Part shown: positions 30,577-42,371 of the stretch, in pieces
Position numbering within the stretch: position 1 is the stretch's first letter
Layout: each line of letters begins with the position of its first letter
NCBI GenBank assembly: GCA_948144175.1
Contig: CANXME010002096.1
Location: 2,480,001-2,544,000, forward strand
Source of the DNA: Closterium sp. NIES-65
Taxonomy: Eukaryota; Streptophyta; Zygnematophyceae; Desmidiales; Closteriaceae
Length of the DNA: 64,000 nucleotides
Direction: 5' to 3'
Notes under the pieces: model-generated
Database searches by the model: none
Seen by the model: the letters and a program-made list of their open reading frames with translations, nothing else
Told to the model about the DNA's origin: nothing
Program-made: the position numbers and the translations under genes

Positions 30577-30840
30577 GTAGTAGCAGTCACTGTGGAGCTG
30601 TTCGGTGGGGAGTTTCTGGCGGTGGCCAGATGCAGCTTCAGCGGCGTCCGCGCGAGACCCTTACACCCTAGCAGCTTTGTGAGTGGTACGCCAGTAGGTA
30701 TGGTGGCGGCGGCCGTAGTAGCAGTCACGGTGGAGCTGTTCAGTGCGGAGTTTTTGGCGGTGGCCAGATGCAGCTGCAGCGGCGTCCGCGCAAGACCCTT
30801 ACACCCCAGCGGCGTCTGCAGCTTTGTAAGTGGTACACTC
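30577..30840 (+). repeat. Duplicated gag-tail segment in I
   Basis: Two direct copies of about 125-140 bp (30577-30715 and 30717-30840) each contain GGCGGTGGCCAGATGCAGCT and end in a QQL(R)EWY-type coding remnant. A has the same arrangement, so the duplication predates the split between A and I, or the two are recurrent. Confidence 0.75.
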
Positions 30841-30841
30841 A

Positions 30842-32698
30842 GAGTGGGGGGACTTGGAGTACTGTCCGCTGCCTGTACGTCATTCGCACAGGTGATCGGG
30901 CTGGTCAGACTTGCGGGACGTTGGTCACACACAGGCTTGCTGCTTCGCTTGTCTGAGCGACGCCTGGCATGCAGTGTTTGGCGACGAGGCTGAGCTCCCC
31001 CGCTGGCTAGAGCTGCTTTGGAACAAGGTGGATATCTTTGCTCTAGACAAAGACACTATCCTCACTGCCATGTATACTTTGACTATTAGTAATCAGGGTG
31101 ACTATTACCTGTGTGTGCCGCCTGACCCTGGTATAGCGGCTGCTGCTTTAGGTGCTGATGAGTCTGCTCTAGGTGCTGGTGAGTCTGCTCTCTTTGGTAC
31201 TGTGCCTACTCAGGCCTTGCACACCTTCACGCTTGACTCAGGAGCTTCCCGTTGCTTCTTTCGCGACAGCACCACAGTCACACCACTCGCAGCACCGATT
31301 GCAGTCTCTCTGGTTGACCTCTCTAGGGGACCGGTTCTTGCACGTTCCTCCACTGCTCTCCTGTGTCTGGTAGTTCCGTCTGGCTCACTGTTAGGTCTTT
31401 ACCTCCCCTCGTTCTCTATGAACTTGGTGAGCAACACCGTCCTTCAGGTTGAATGGGTTAATACCTTTACAACTGGAGGACAGCGTGTGGCGATCGGCAC
31501 GTGTGCACGGACGGGCCGTCACCTGGCCACGTTCACCCGTCGGCCTGGGTCGAGCCTGTACACACTGACTATTGAGCCTCCTCAGGTAGCTGCGTCTACG
31601 TCCGCGTCAGGTCAGCTAGCAGCCCCCTGTTCGTGTCGCCTCCTATCGCACCAGACTCTCCTTTGGCACCATCGCCTAGGTCACCCCTCCCTGCCACGCA
31701 TCCCTGGCATGCACTCCCGCCTCCTTGTCTCTGGTCTTCCCAGGTCTCTACCTCCCCTCCCACCATCGCTTGCCCCTCCCTGCCTTCCCTGTGTCGAGGG
31801 GCGGCAGTGCGCCGCTCCTCACTCCTCATTTCCCTTGACGACTGTTCCCCTGCAGACTCTCCACATGGACGTGTGGGGCCAAGCCCGCATCGGTGGACAA
31901 GGCCGCGAGCGATACTTTCTGCTGGTTGTTGACGACTACTTGTGCTAGACCACGGTCTTCCCCTTGCGCAGCAAGGGGGAGGTCCCTGATGTTTTGATCC
32001 CTTGGATCCGCGCTGTCCGTCTCCAGCTCCGCGAGCGGTTTGACACGGACCTTCCTGTCCCGCGTTTGCACTCTGACAGAGGTGGTAAGTTCTCCTCCGA
32101 CCTCTTGCATGTCTTTTGTCGTGGGGAGGGCATCCTCCAGTTATTCACGCTTCTGGCCTCTCTGCAGCAGAATGGGGTTGCCAAGCGCCACATTGGCTTA
32201 GTCATCGAGGTCGCTTGTACCTCCATGATCCATGCGGCTGCTCCCCATTTTCTGTGGTCATTTGCGGTCCAGTACGTTGCGCATCAGCTCAACCTCTTGC
32301 CCCTTGTCTCCTTGTCGGATACCTTGCCTACACTGCGTTGGACGGGAGAGGTTGGCGATGCGTCAATGTTCCGGGTCAGGGGCTGTCGTGCCTTTGTCCG
32401 CGATACCTCCGCGAACAAGCTCTCCTCGCGTGCCGTTCCTTGCGTCTTCCTTGGCTTTCCCCCTGACACGCTTGGCTGGCAGTTTTACCACCCCACCTCG
32501 CGCCGTGTCCTACCCTCTCAGGACGTCACGTTTGATGAGCTGGTTCCCTTTTACCGTCTCTTCCCCTATCGCACTCCCCCTCTCCCCCCCCCCCCCGCCG
32601 CTCTTCCTCACTCCAGGTCCCCCTCCGATAGACCCCCTCCCCCCTCAAGGACTTGCTCCTTCAGGTGTGTCTCAGGTAGACCCACTCCCCTTGCTTGA
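30842..32698 (+). pseudogene. Element I Gag end, protease and integrase, broken
   Basis: YVIRTGDRAGQTCG (end of Gag) is followed by a shift to HTQACCFACLSDAW. Protease has FTLDSGASRCFFRD with the Asp-Ser-Gly intact. The pre-integrase zinc motif is complete (LLWHHRLGHPSLPR, CLPCVEGRQ). Integrase has HMDVWGQ (first Asp). Its frame ends in VVDDYLC-TAG at 31946-31948 and resumes with RSKGEVPDVLIPWI. The second Asp is present (HSDRGGKF), but the third catalytic residue is Lys (GVAKRHIG). A frameshift in a C run near 32585-32597 ends this frame at 32698. Confidence 0.88.
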
Positions 32699-35303
32699 GC
32701 CTGTCGAGGTCACTGGTGACTCTGGTGCTGCTCGGGGTGCTGTGTCTGGGGGTGCTGAGCCTGCGGTTGCGGAGCCTGAGCGTGCGGAGCCTGGAGGTGC
32801 TGAGCCTGAGCGTGCGGAGCCTGGGGGTGCTGAGCCTGAGCGTGCGGAGCCTAGAGGTGCTGAGCCTGCGAGTGCGGAGCCCGGGGGTGCTGCGTCTGAG
32901 CGTGCGGAGCCTGGGGGTGCTGAGCCTGGGCGTGCAAAGCCTAAGGGTGCTGAATCTGGGGGTGTTAAGCCTAGGGGTCGTGTGTCTACACTACGGGAGC
33001 CTCTCTCACCACAGCAGTTGGGCGAGTGGTACGCTTGGCGCTATAGCCTTCGGAGTAGCGCTGCTTGAGCTAGAGACCCTGGAGCTGCTAGTCCTGGATG
33101 TGCTGGAGGTACTGCTGCTACTGGAGGTACTAGAGGTGGTGGAGTTACTAGTCCTGGAGGTCCCACTGGTTCCTCGCCCCAGCGGTCTAGCCGGTGGGAG
33201 CCTCTCTCACCACAGCAGTTGCGCGAGTGGTACGCTCGGCGCTGTAGCCTTCGGAGTGGCGCTGCTGGAGCTGGAGGCCCTGGAGCTGCTAGTGGTGGAG
33301 GTGCTGGTGGTGCTGGCACTGCTGGTCCCGGGGGTGCTCGTGCTGGTGGCGCTGGAGCTGGCGGAGCTGGTGGTGCTGCTAGTGCTGGAGGTGCTGGAGG
33401 TTGTGGAGTTTCTGGAGCTGCTGGAGCTGGAGGTGCTGCTGCTGCTCGAGGTGCTAGAGCTGGTGGTGGTGCTGCTGCTCGAAGTGCTAGAGCTGCTAGT
33501 CCCGGAGGTGTTTGTATTGGTGGCACTGGAGCTGCTGGAGTTGGTGGTGGTGGTGCTGCTGCTGCTGTTGGAGGTGCTCGAGCTACTGGTCCCAAGGGTG
33601 CTCGTACTGGAGGCACTGGAGCTGCCGGAGCTGGTGGTACTACTGCTACTGGAGGTGCTGGAGCTGCTGGTCCTGGAGGTGCTCATACTAGAGGCACTGG
33701 AGCGGCCGGAGCTAGTGCTGCTGCTGCTACTGGAAGTACTGGAGGTGCTGGAGCTGCTGGTCCCGGAGGTGCTCATGCAGGAGGTACTGCAGGTGCTGGA
33801 GCTGCTGGTCCTGGAGGTGCTTGTGCTGGAGGCACTGGAGCTGCCAGAGCTGGTGGTACTGCTGGTGCTGGAGGTACTGGAGCTGCTGGAGCTGGTGGTT
33901 CTGCTGGTGCTAGAGGTGCTAGAGATGTTGGCGTTGGTCGTCCTGGAGGTTCTAGAGGTGCTCTCTCGCCGCAACAGCTACGCGAGTGGTACACTCAGCA
34001 CTGCCGCCTTCGGCGTGGCGCTGCTGGGGCTGGAGGCACTGCGACTGGAGACGCAGGAGCTGGAGGTACGGGAGCGGCCGGAGCTGGAGGTACGGGAGCG
34101 GCCGGAGCTGGTGGTGCTGCGGACACTAGAGCTGTAGGCGCTGGAGCTGGTCACCCCGGAGCTGGAGGTGCTGGAGCTGGAGGTGCTGGAGCTGGAGGCG
34201 TTAAAGCTGGAGGCGCTGGAGCTGGAGTTTCTGGAGCTGCTGGAGGCCCTGGAGCTGCTGGTACTAGTACTGGAGGTGCTGGTACTGGAGGAGCTGGTGT
34301 TGGTGGTGCTGCGCAGCTGCGACTGTTCTTCGCTCCGCTGTCACTGTCGACTCTGCCGCCGCCTGGCTCGTTGCTTTGCCAGGTTCTTAGCCTCCCATCT
34401 TCTACTGGTCTCCCATTACAGCCAGGCTCCCCACTGCCTGCTCCCTCTCCTTACACTCAGCAGACCGACTTGCTTACAGAGCGTCGTGAGCCTGCGTCTC
34501 GTCCTACCTCGCTTGTTTGCGCTGTTCGCACTGGTCGTCGTGTTTCGCGTCAATGTCCTCCTCCTGTCCCCGGCACGCACCATATGGCACTGCGTCCTTC
34601 CTCTGTTCCACAGCGTGTCCCTCTGCCATCTCCTCCTGCGTCCTCTCTTGCTCACGAACCCAAACCTGAGTCTAACCTGGTTCGTACTGCCAGTCCTACT
34701 ATTACACGTCTCTTAGCCACTGTAGTCACTGACCCTTCGTTTGAGTCTGTTGCTGCGTCTGCCTTAGTCGCTGCGCTTGTTGACTTTGCTCCTGCTTGTC
34801 GTCTCGACTACACCGCTAGTCTTGTTACAAAGTCTGAGTCTGTCTATCCTCCGTCCATCGCGGGTGAGAATGCTCTTGGCACGAACGTCCTTGAGGACAG
34901 GCACGAGGACTTCGAGTGTCTTGCAGCCGCTGTACCTCATGTTGTGGCCATGCTGCTTGCCCTTGAGGGAGACCGAGATGCACCAAACATCCCGACCCCG
35001 CGCTCTTATGCTGAGGCGATCACGAGTGAGTACTCCTCTCAGTGGCAGTTAGCCATGGACGCAGAGATGGCATCCTCGAAGTCCACTGGCACTTACGTCG
35101 ACGTAGTTTCCCCTCCTTGGGCGAACACAGTCAATGGCATGTGGATTTTCACGGTGAATCGGCCGCCGAGTTCTCCGCCTGTCTTCAAGGCTTGTTACGT
35201 TGCACAAAGCTTCAGTCAGCGACAGGGAGTAGACTTCTTCCAGACCTTCTCCCCTACCCCAAAGATGACCACTCTTCGGGTGTTGCTGCACGTTGCCACT
35301 TAG
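32598..35303 (+). pseudogene. Element I repeat linker and reverse transcriptase finger
   Basis: Frame with PSGVSQVDPLP, a ten-residue repeat (EPERAEPGGA type, 30-bp units, 32750-32960), SPQQLGEWYAWR and a TGA at 33066-33068. It is then open to 35303. The part after 33219 is about 380 residues of Gly/Ala repeats with three QQLREWY-like islands. Reverse transcriptase follows (VTDPSFESVAASALV, SYAEAI, KSTGTYVD, WIFTVNRPPSSPP, QGVDFFQTFSPTPKMTTLR). The frame ends with TAG in place of the codon after VAT. The opposite frames are open too, giving spurious Leu/Val-rich proteins. Confidence 0.85.
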
Positions 35304-36578
35304 CAAGACTACGAGCTTAACTCTCTTGACTTCAGCACAGCGTTCTTACAGGGCAGTCTGCACAAGGAGATCTGGCTGCGCCGCCTCATGGCTTCACTGG
35401 GTCGTTCCCTCTTGATACCCAGTGGAGCCTCCGCCAGCCAGTCCACGGTCTCCGTCAAGCGCCTCGTGAATGGAACGACACACTGAGGACGACACTTACG
35501 GCTCATGGGATTGCACCTTCCACTGCTGACCCGTCGCTGTTTCTTCGCACCGACACTTCGCTGCCGCCGTTCTAGATCCTCATGTACGTGGACAACTTTG
35601 TTTTTGCCAATGCTGACACTGAGGCACTCGCCCTTGTGAAGTCAGAGCTGCAGAAGAGACGCACATGCACAGACCTGTGTGAACTGCGCAGCTATCTTGG
35701 CTTGCAGATCACCCGGGACAGAGCACATCGTACCATCACCCTGACCCAGTCACATGGTGCAGCAGGTCATTCAACGCATCGGCTTCACTTGGTCCTCGCC
35801 ACAGTCCACTCCTCTGGCTACCGGTCACTCGCTCTCAGCTCCACCTTCGGACGAGTCTGTAGAGCCAAGTGACCCGTATCCAGAGCTAGTGGGCTGCCTC
35901 ATGTACCTGATGACCTGCACTCGACCTGACCTTGCGTACCCTCTTGGCCTTCTGGCATGGTACGTGGCTTCTGGTTGGCACCAAAAGGTGCACTGGGATG
36001 TTGCGAAGAGGGTACTGCGTTACTTGCGCAGTACGTCGGGCATGGGGCTCGTGCTTGGAGGTCGGGGTCTAGTTGTCCTCACTGGACAATCAGGCGCTTC
36101 TTGGGTTGACGACCTGGCTACGCAGCGGTCGTCTCAGGGTTACACGTTCAGCCTTGGCCCTAGCTCTGTTTCTTGGCGATCTACCCGCTCGTCTTCTATT
36201 CTCAGCTCCAGTTGTGAGGCTGAGATCTACGCGGGAGCCATGGCTGCGCAGGAGTTACGCTGGCTCACCTACCTGCTGACCGACTTGGGAGAGCGGCCTT
36301 GTTCTCCTCCAGTTCTGTACGTAGACAACAAGGCTGCAATTGCCTTGTGTCAGGAGCACAGACTGGAGCACAAATTGAAGCATAGAACGAAGCACATCGC
36401 CCTGCATTACTTCCTTGCTCAAGAGTTGCAGCACCGTGGTCAGCTTCGTCTTACTTACGTGGCCACTTGGGCCAACACTGCTGATATATTCACCAAGGCA
36501 CTTCCGCCTGGTGATCATCAGCGCTTCTGTACTGTGTTGGGCCGTGTGCTTGCTTTGCCTCACTTGCTCACTACGTGA
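35304..36578 (+). pseudogene. Element I reverse transcriptase palm and RNase H, broken
   Basis: DFSTAFLQGSLHKEIWLRR holds the first palm Asp. A frame change follows near 35390. The catalytic pair reads YVDN (MYVDNFVFANADT), with the second Asp changed to Asn. Another shift lies near 35750, after which 274 codons are open: MVQQVIQRIGFTWSSP, ELVGCLMYLMTCTRPDL, EAEIYAGAMAAQELRWLTYL (RNase H), YVDNKAAIALCQEH, TKHIALHYF, ADIFTKALPPGDHQRF. The stop is at 36576-36578. The 3' untranslated part runs to E at 36775. Confidence 0.88.
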
Positions 36579-36774
36579 CTTTGCTTGTACTGTGATCTAT
36601 ATACTTGTACCTGCATGCTTACACCTGCTAGGTTGTGATCACTGTATTGCTTGTTCCCATATCTATAACTCTGCATGTGAACTGGCCTTGTTGCCAGCTG
36701 CTTGTGCTCAGAGTGTGTGGTGACTTCTTGATCCACCCTAAGCTTGCCTTGCTTTTCCTGACTGGTCTTGTGAC

Positions 36775-37640
36775 TGTTGAGTGATGCTACCATTCGCATT
36801 CACGTCTGTCTGCCTCCCATCATATGTTCGTGCGTTGCATGCGTGTTGTGAGTGTGTGCAAGAATTTGTGTCTTGTGCGGTTTGGTTTTTCTGAGTGTGT
36901 GTGTGTGTGTGTGAATGTTATTTGGCTTGAGCAGATATCTGAAGTGACTCCTCTGCTTAAGAGCTTTCCGACGAACCAAGTATCGCTTCAATCGGAGCAC
37001 GAACAAGAAAGTTACGAACGTTGGAGTTCGTATGCTTTTGCTATTTGGTTGTGGTGACTATGGGAAGTTGTGGGGCTGACTCAATATGGGGTACAGACTT
37101 TTGGGGGTTGGGAAATTCGTCTTTTCTACTGTAGTTGCTGCCAAATGGTTGGGAGAAACCAAACCAGGTTGGCAAGTGTGGCCAAGTTGGGTTGAGGTGG
37201 ATTGTGAAGGTTGGGATAGTGACAAAGGTCAAAGTTGGGTTGCCTATGGGGAAGGGAATTGTATGGCATGAGGTTTCCTTGGTTGGGGACTCTCTTGGGA
37301 CCTTCCCTCTCGTCCTCCTCATTCCTTCCACCTGGTTTAGTGCTTCTCCAATTCTCTTGTGTGAACTTTGTGATTGAGTTAAGTTCTTATGGCAGCATAC
37401 CCCCCTGTGCGCCGAAATTGATAAGTCGAGATTTACTTCACCTCTTGATATGTTACAACTTGGGAATTATAGCCACGGAATAGGGCTACACCATATATGA
37501 GTTTAGTGAAGTTTTGAGTGTGCACGTTGTGTCGACGGCGTTTCTTGTGAGCGCAACTATTCTGTCCAGAAATAGGGACCAACGATTTTGAGAAATTTAG
37601 GCACCTAATCTTCATAGACTCCGTCCTTAGTCTCTTATAA
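36775..37640 (+). repeat. 5' LTR of E
   Basis: About 866 bp, starting TGTTGAGTGATGC, with a GT dinucleotide run near 36896. It ends about two bases before the primer site. Confidence 0.92.
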
Positions 37641-37875
37641 GTGGTATCAGAGCTGATTAAGGACTTTGTGGGGAGTCTTATGAAGTGTGAAGTCCCTCCT
37701 AGACCCACCATGGCCTGTGGGCGTGCCTAAGTGGAGTTCTGGAGGTTGGATGTGACTTCCGCTAAGGGGAAACTCTGCCGAAATTTCGTTGGCGCCGACA
37801 CTTGTGAAGATTGTGTGGATCTACATTGTGACCAGCACAAGGGGGAGCTGAAACCTCTGATTGGGAGCAAAGGAG

Positions 37876-38754
37876 ATGAATCAAGGGAGTGGAGATGCAG
37901 CTTAAAAGAGGAGTGAACCGCCACCATCCAAGATCGAAGCTTTGGATGGCTCCAACTATGAGGAATGGAGCGGGCGGATGCGGAGCGCCTTCAAGCGCTA
38001 CAAGCTACTGAAAATTGCAATGGGAGAGGAGAAGATGCCGGGGGAAGGAGATGCCCGGGATCGGTGGATTGAGAAGAGCGCGGTGCTGTACGACCTCATC
38101 CTCCAATTGGTCAACCACGACAAGTTCCAGCACATCAAGGATTTGGTGGAGTTGGATGATTCCGGACTGAAGGCATGGAAGCTGCTACGCGACGTGATTC
38201 AGCCCAACACGCTGCCGATGGTGATTGTGTTGGAGAAGGAGTTGGCTGCCCTCTCCATGAAACCGGGAGATGATGTGAAACCGGTCCTTGACAAGATCAA
38301 GGACACCTATGCGAGGATGGCAGCGGCGGGCAGCGAAGTGTCGCAGATGCAACAGTGCACCAAGATCATCTCGGTGCTCGACAACTCGTGGGACAACCTC
38401 ATCCCCACCCTCAACGTTCAGTAGGACAAATGGACGCCTGAGCGGCTACGGCAGCAGATTCTGCAAGAGGACTTCCACAGGCGCCACACGAGAGGTGGTG
38501 CTGCCAACAAAACTGCTGAGGGGTATGGAGCTGCAGGAGGCAGCAGAGGAAGAGGGGGAGGGAGAGGCCCAGGCCGTGGGAGAGGCTTTGGCAGAGGGAG
38601 AGGCCGAGGTGACTATAATGAGGGGCATGGGAGCTCTGGAGGCAGGGGGAGCACCCGAATGGAGGGTGCATGCTGGTACTGCAAGAAGGCTGGACACCCA
38701 TGATTCAAGTGTTTCAGCCGGTCTGAAGGATGGGCGCCTCCAGGCATGAAGCCG
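37876..38754 (+). pseudogene. Element E gag, broken by stops
   Basis: The likely start is the ATG at 37876 (MNQGSGDAA). It is followed by a TAA at 37903-37905, then the same frame continues SEPPPSKIEALDGSNYEEWS, QLVNHDKFQHIKDLVEL and SGLKAWKLLRDVI to NVQ and a TAG at 38422-38424. It goes on with DKWTPERLRQQILQEDFHRR, a Gly/Arg-rich stretch and the zinc knuckle CWYCKKAGHP-stop-FKC, where TGA (38701-38703) replaces the Trp found in J. The frame then enters the protease without a break. Confidence 0.88.
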
Positions 38755-39404
38755 CCAAGTGGGGAACGGGCACGAGGTGGCGCTGTGCAAGGTTCAGGTG
38801 CACAAGGTGATGGTGCACAAGGTAAAGCCGACCCTGGTATGTTCCTCATGGTTGAGGATGTGCAAGGGAGTAGGGGTGATGTGGGTTCAGTTGGGAAGGT
38901 TGTTATGCACCCCCTCACCCACTGGGTGATAGATTCAGGTTGCACAAGTCACATGGCCCCACGGGCAGATTTGCTTGACGAGGTAAAGCCCCCTGGGAAG
39001 ATAAAGTTTGTGGCTGCCGCTTCAGGTGCTTTGCTCCCTGTGATTGGTGTGGGGAATGCCAAGGTAATAGGAGCTAATGGGGGGCTTGTGGGGCTGGAGA
39101 ATGTGCTGTTGGTTGAAGGTTTGTCCGCTAATCTCCTCTCTGTGCGCCGGCTGCAGAAAAGCAAGCCAAAGTGACTTTCGGCCCAACCAGCTGCCGTGCA
39201 AAGCTTGGGAAGTTGCTGCTGTGGGACTTGGAGGAGAAGAGCAATTGCATCAAGGACCTGTGGCAGCTGCCCATCATCCCTTGGAAGGGGAAACCACCAG
39301 CAACGGCAAAGGCAGCGGCAGCGGCTAAAGCAACTGCGGGAGGAGAGGAGACTGCACCAACTGCTGGGGCCCTGGATGTAGTCAAGAAGGTGCAGCAGCC
39401 ATAG
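38746..39404 (+). pseudogene. Element E protease region
   Basis: In frame with gag. HWVIDSGCTSHMAPRADLL holds the intact Asp-Ser-Gly active site. The region continues with VLLVEGLSANLLSVRRL. A frameshift near 39165 joins it to VTFGPTSCRAKLGKLLLWDL, and TAG at 39402-39404 ends the second piece. Confidence 0.87.
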
Positions 39405-40550
39405 CAGCCACATGGTGAGGTGCTTGCTGGTGTGGATGCGACAGCTGCATGAGCAAAAGCTTTATCTGGGAGTGGTGAGGCCGATTGGGAGACGTGGCAT
39501 GAGAGGCTGTGCCATGTGAACATTCCTATGCTGCAGAAGTTGGTAAAGGATGGGTGCTTGAAGGGGCTGGACGTGAAGGGGGGAGCAAAGGAGATTGGGA
39601 GCTGCCCTACCTGCCTTGAGACCAAATTCACGAAGTTTCTCTTCAGCAGCAGCACAGGCACAGCCAAGGCACCACTTGCACTAGTGCACATGGATGTGGT
39701 GGGTCCCACGAGGGCCCTTTCTCTCTCGAGCAGCCGCTACTTCTTAACCATTGTGGACGACCACACGCGTGCGGTGTGGGTGTACCCTCTCAAGACTAAG
39801 GGGGAGGTGGCAGCGGCTGTTCTTAAGGAGTGGATGCCGAGAGCATAGAGCGAAAGCGGACACAAGGTGATAGTGATCCGCACTGACAACGGAGGAGAGT
39901 TCATCGGCGCTGATTTTGAGAAGGAGCTGAAGCGGAAGGGGATCCAGCATCAGCTCACAGTGTCTTACAACCCTCAGCAGAATGGCGTGGCTGAGCGGTT
40001 CAACCGGACCCTGCAGGAAGGTGCTCGCACTCTCCTTGGGCGTGCAGGGCTGCCGGATCCGTTTTGGGTGACAGCACTGCGGCAGGTCGTTGTTGTGAAG
40101 AACCGGGTGCTGGCGACTGTGGGGGACAAGCAATGGGTCCCCTACACCAAGTGGTATGGGAGTGCGCCTGTAGTCAACATGCTGAGAACTTATAGCTGCA
40201 TGGTGGTGTTTCATGTACCGAAGGAGAAGAGGGGAAAGTTGGAAGCTTCTGGGAGATGGGGTGTGCACTTGGGGCTTGCCAAGGACCACAAGGGCTGGTT
40301 GATATGGGACTTGACGAGCCAGCAACTGACTGTGTCAAGGGATGTTAAGTTCCTTGAGTCCTTGTTCTACAAGGAGTGGAAGCAGCAGCAACAGAAGCTT
40401 CCTACAACACCACTGATCATTGAGGCCGATGAGGTGCAGCGGCCTTCGAGGCAGGTGGAGGTTTTTGTCTCCAAGGAGGAGATCTCTGGGGTGTCTGATG
40501 ATGGGGGAGAACCTGAGGTGGAGCAGCAGCAGCAGCAGCAGCAGCAGTAG
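39405..40550 (+). pseudogene. Element E integrase
   Basis: A single frame interrupted by TGA (39450-39452), TAG (39846-39848) and TAG (40548-40550). It has WHERLCHVNIPMLQKL and CPTCLETKFTKF (zinc motif), HMDVVGPTRA (first Asp), IRTDNGGEFIGADFEKEL (second Asp) and GVAERFNRTLQEGART (Glu), so the triad is complete. The C-terminus has YSCMVVFHVPKEKRGKL, an acidic tail and a poly-Gln stretch (CAG repeat at 40521-40547) that ends in one of the stops. Confidence 0.88.
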
Positions 40551-42315
40551 GAGGAGCAAGGTGCTCCACAAGGTGCCGGACGTACAGCTGACCGTCCTAG
40601 GAGGGATGTGCGCCCTCCTAACAGGCTGACCTATGCAAGCCGTGGCAAGCCAAAGGTGGTAAGGGCTGGAAGTGTGGCTGAGCAGTGTGATGAGGATGAG
40701 ATAGCACACTGCTACTGCGCAGCCGTCCCAGAGCCCAAGACGCTAGCTGAGGCATTGAGCGGGCCCGATGCTGAAAAGTGGAAGCAGAGTGTGAAGGAGG
40801 AGTATGATTCTCTGCTAGAGAATGAGACGTGGGAGCTGTGTGAGCTGCCACCCGGGAAGAAGGCCATTTCTTCCAAGCTGATTTTCAGGCACAAGTACGG
40901 ACCTGATGGGGCGCTGACCCGCTACAAGTCAAGGCTTGTGGCTAAGGGGTTTCAGCAGACAAAGGGAAAGGACTTCAACGAGCTCTATGCTCCTGTGGGG
41001 AAAGGCACAACACTTCGGGTGTCATTGGCAATGGCAGCAAACCGTGGATGGCGGGTGAAGCAGATGGACATCACCACCGCCTTCCTCAATGGGATCATTC
41101 TGGATGAGCTATACATATTACAGCCAGAGGGTTTGGATGATGGGAGCGGCAGGGTGTGCAGGCTGAAGAAGGCCATCTATGGCCTGAAGCAGGCTCCTCG
41201 TGCATGGTACCACAAGTTAGAGGAGACTCTGCTGGCTGGGGATTTCAAGAAGAGTGAGTGTGATCACAGCTTGTTCCTGCTGCAGGAGAAGGAGCAGTTT
41301 CTCATGCTCCTGGTGTATGTGGATGACATCCTGCTCTTCTCTGGGTTGTCTGCAATGATTGAGCATGTGGAGGAGATGCTAGAGATGCAGTTAAAGTGCT
41401 CCAAGATGGGAGATGTGAAGTACTTTTTAGGGATGCATGTGGAGAGGGACCTTGACAAGGGAGTGTTGAGGTTGCACCACAGAAAGTATTGTGAGGGGCT
41501 GGCTGAGAAGTATGGGCTGCAAGATGGAGGAAAGCCAGCCACCCCACTGCCTTCAGGGTTCACTGTGGAGCCTTGTGCTGATGAGGAGGTGGTGGGTGAG
41601 AGTGACAGGAAACTTTTTCATTCCATGGTTGGTGCACTCAACTATGCAGCTAACCACACACGGCATGACATTGCCTTTACAACATCCAGGCTTGCGAGTA
41701 TGGTTTCACGCCCCAGTCATGAGCAGCTGGAAGCGGCCAAGAGGTTGGTCCGCTATGTGAGTGCAACGGCATCAGTGGGCTTTGAGTACAGTGCTGTGAG
41801 GCAGAGGCTGCAGAGGGGTGCTGCTGATTTGAGCAAGGGGGAGATGCTCCTGACCTGCTACACTGACGCTAGCTTCAACTCGGGGAAAGCAGATGGCACC
41901 AGCATCGGAGGCTATGTGTGCCTGTTCGGAGGTGGTGCAGTAAGCTGGCGCAGTAAGAAGCAGAATGAAGTGGGGCAGTCCTCGTGTGAGACAGAGTACA
42001 TGGCCCTACATCATGGGGCAAAGGAGGTGGTGTGGCTGAGGCGTTTGTTGGAGGAGATTGGAGTTGGTCAGAGGGAGCCGACTGTGATTTTCTGTGACAA
42101 TGAGTCGGCGGTGAAGGTAGCGAAGAATGCTTGTCTTCATGGGCTGACCAAACACATCAGGCCTAAGTGGCACTAGGTGAGAAGGCTCCTGGACAAGGAG
42201 GTGCGGCTGGAGATTGTGAAGACCCATCAGCAGGCGGCTGACATTCTCACCAAGCGCCTCGCTGAATCTGAGCATTGGAAGCGCATGAAGCTTGCTGGGA
42301 TGAGTGTGCATTGAG
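40551..42315 (+). pseudogene. Element E reverse transcriptase and RNase H, nearly open
   Basis: Open from 40551 to a TAG at 42174-42176, where KWH-stop-VRR corresponds to KWHWVR in J. It then continues to LAGMSVH and the true stop at 42313-42315. Landmarks: WELCELPPGKKAI, LVAKGFQQTKGKDFNELYAP, DITTAFLNGIILDELY (first palm Asp), AIYGLKQAPRAWY, LVYVDDILLFSG (catalytic pair), SMVGALNYAANHTRHDI, SSCETEYMALHHGAKEVVW (RNase H), CDNESAVKVAKNACLHGL and ADILTKRLAESEHW. Apart from the TAG every catalytic residue I can check is present. Confidence 0.9.
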
Positions 42316-42371
42316 GATGCATGCTTGAGCTATGGCATGTGGGATGATGGTTGGCAGCCAGAGGGGGAGTT

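Noticed and set aside
32695..34137. 480-codon Leu/Val-rich open frame in element I
   Set aside because: It is the alternative frame of the Ala/Gly repeat linker. The codons CTG and GTG arise from GGTGCTGGA repeats. Similar artefacts occur opposite the linkers of A and H.
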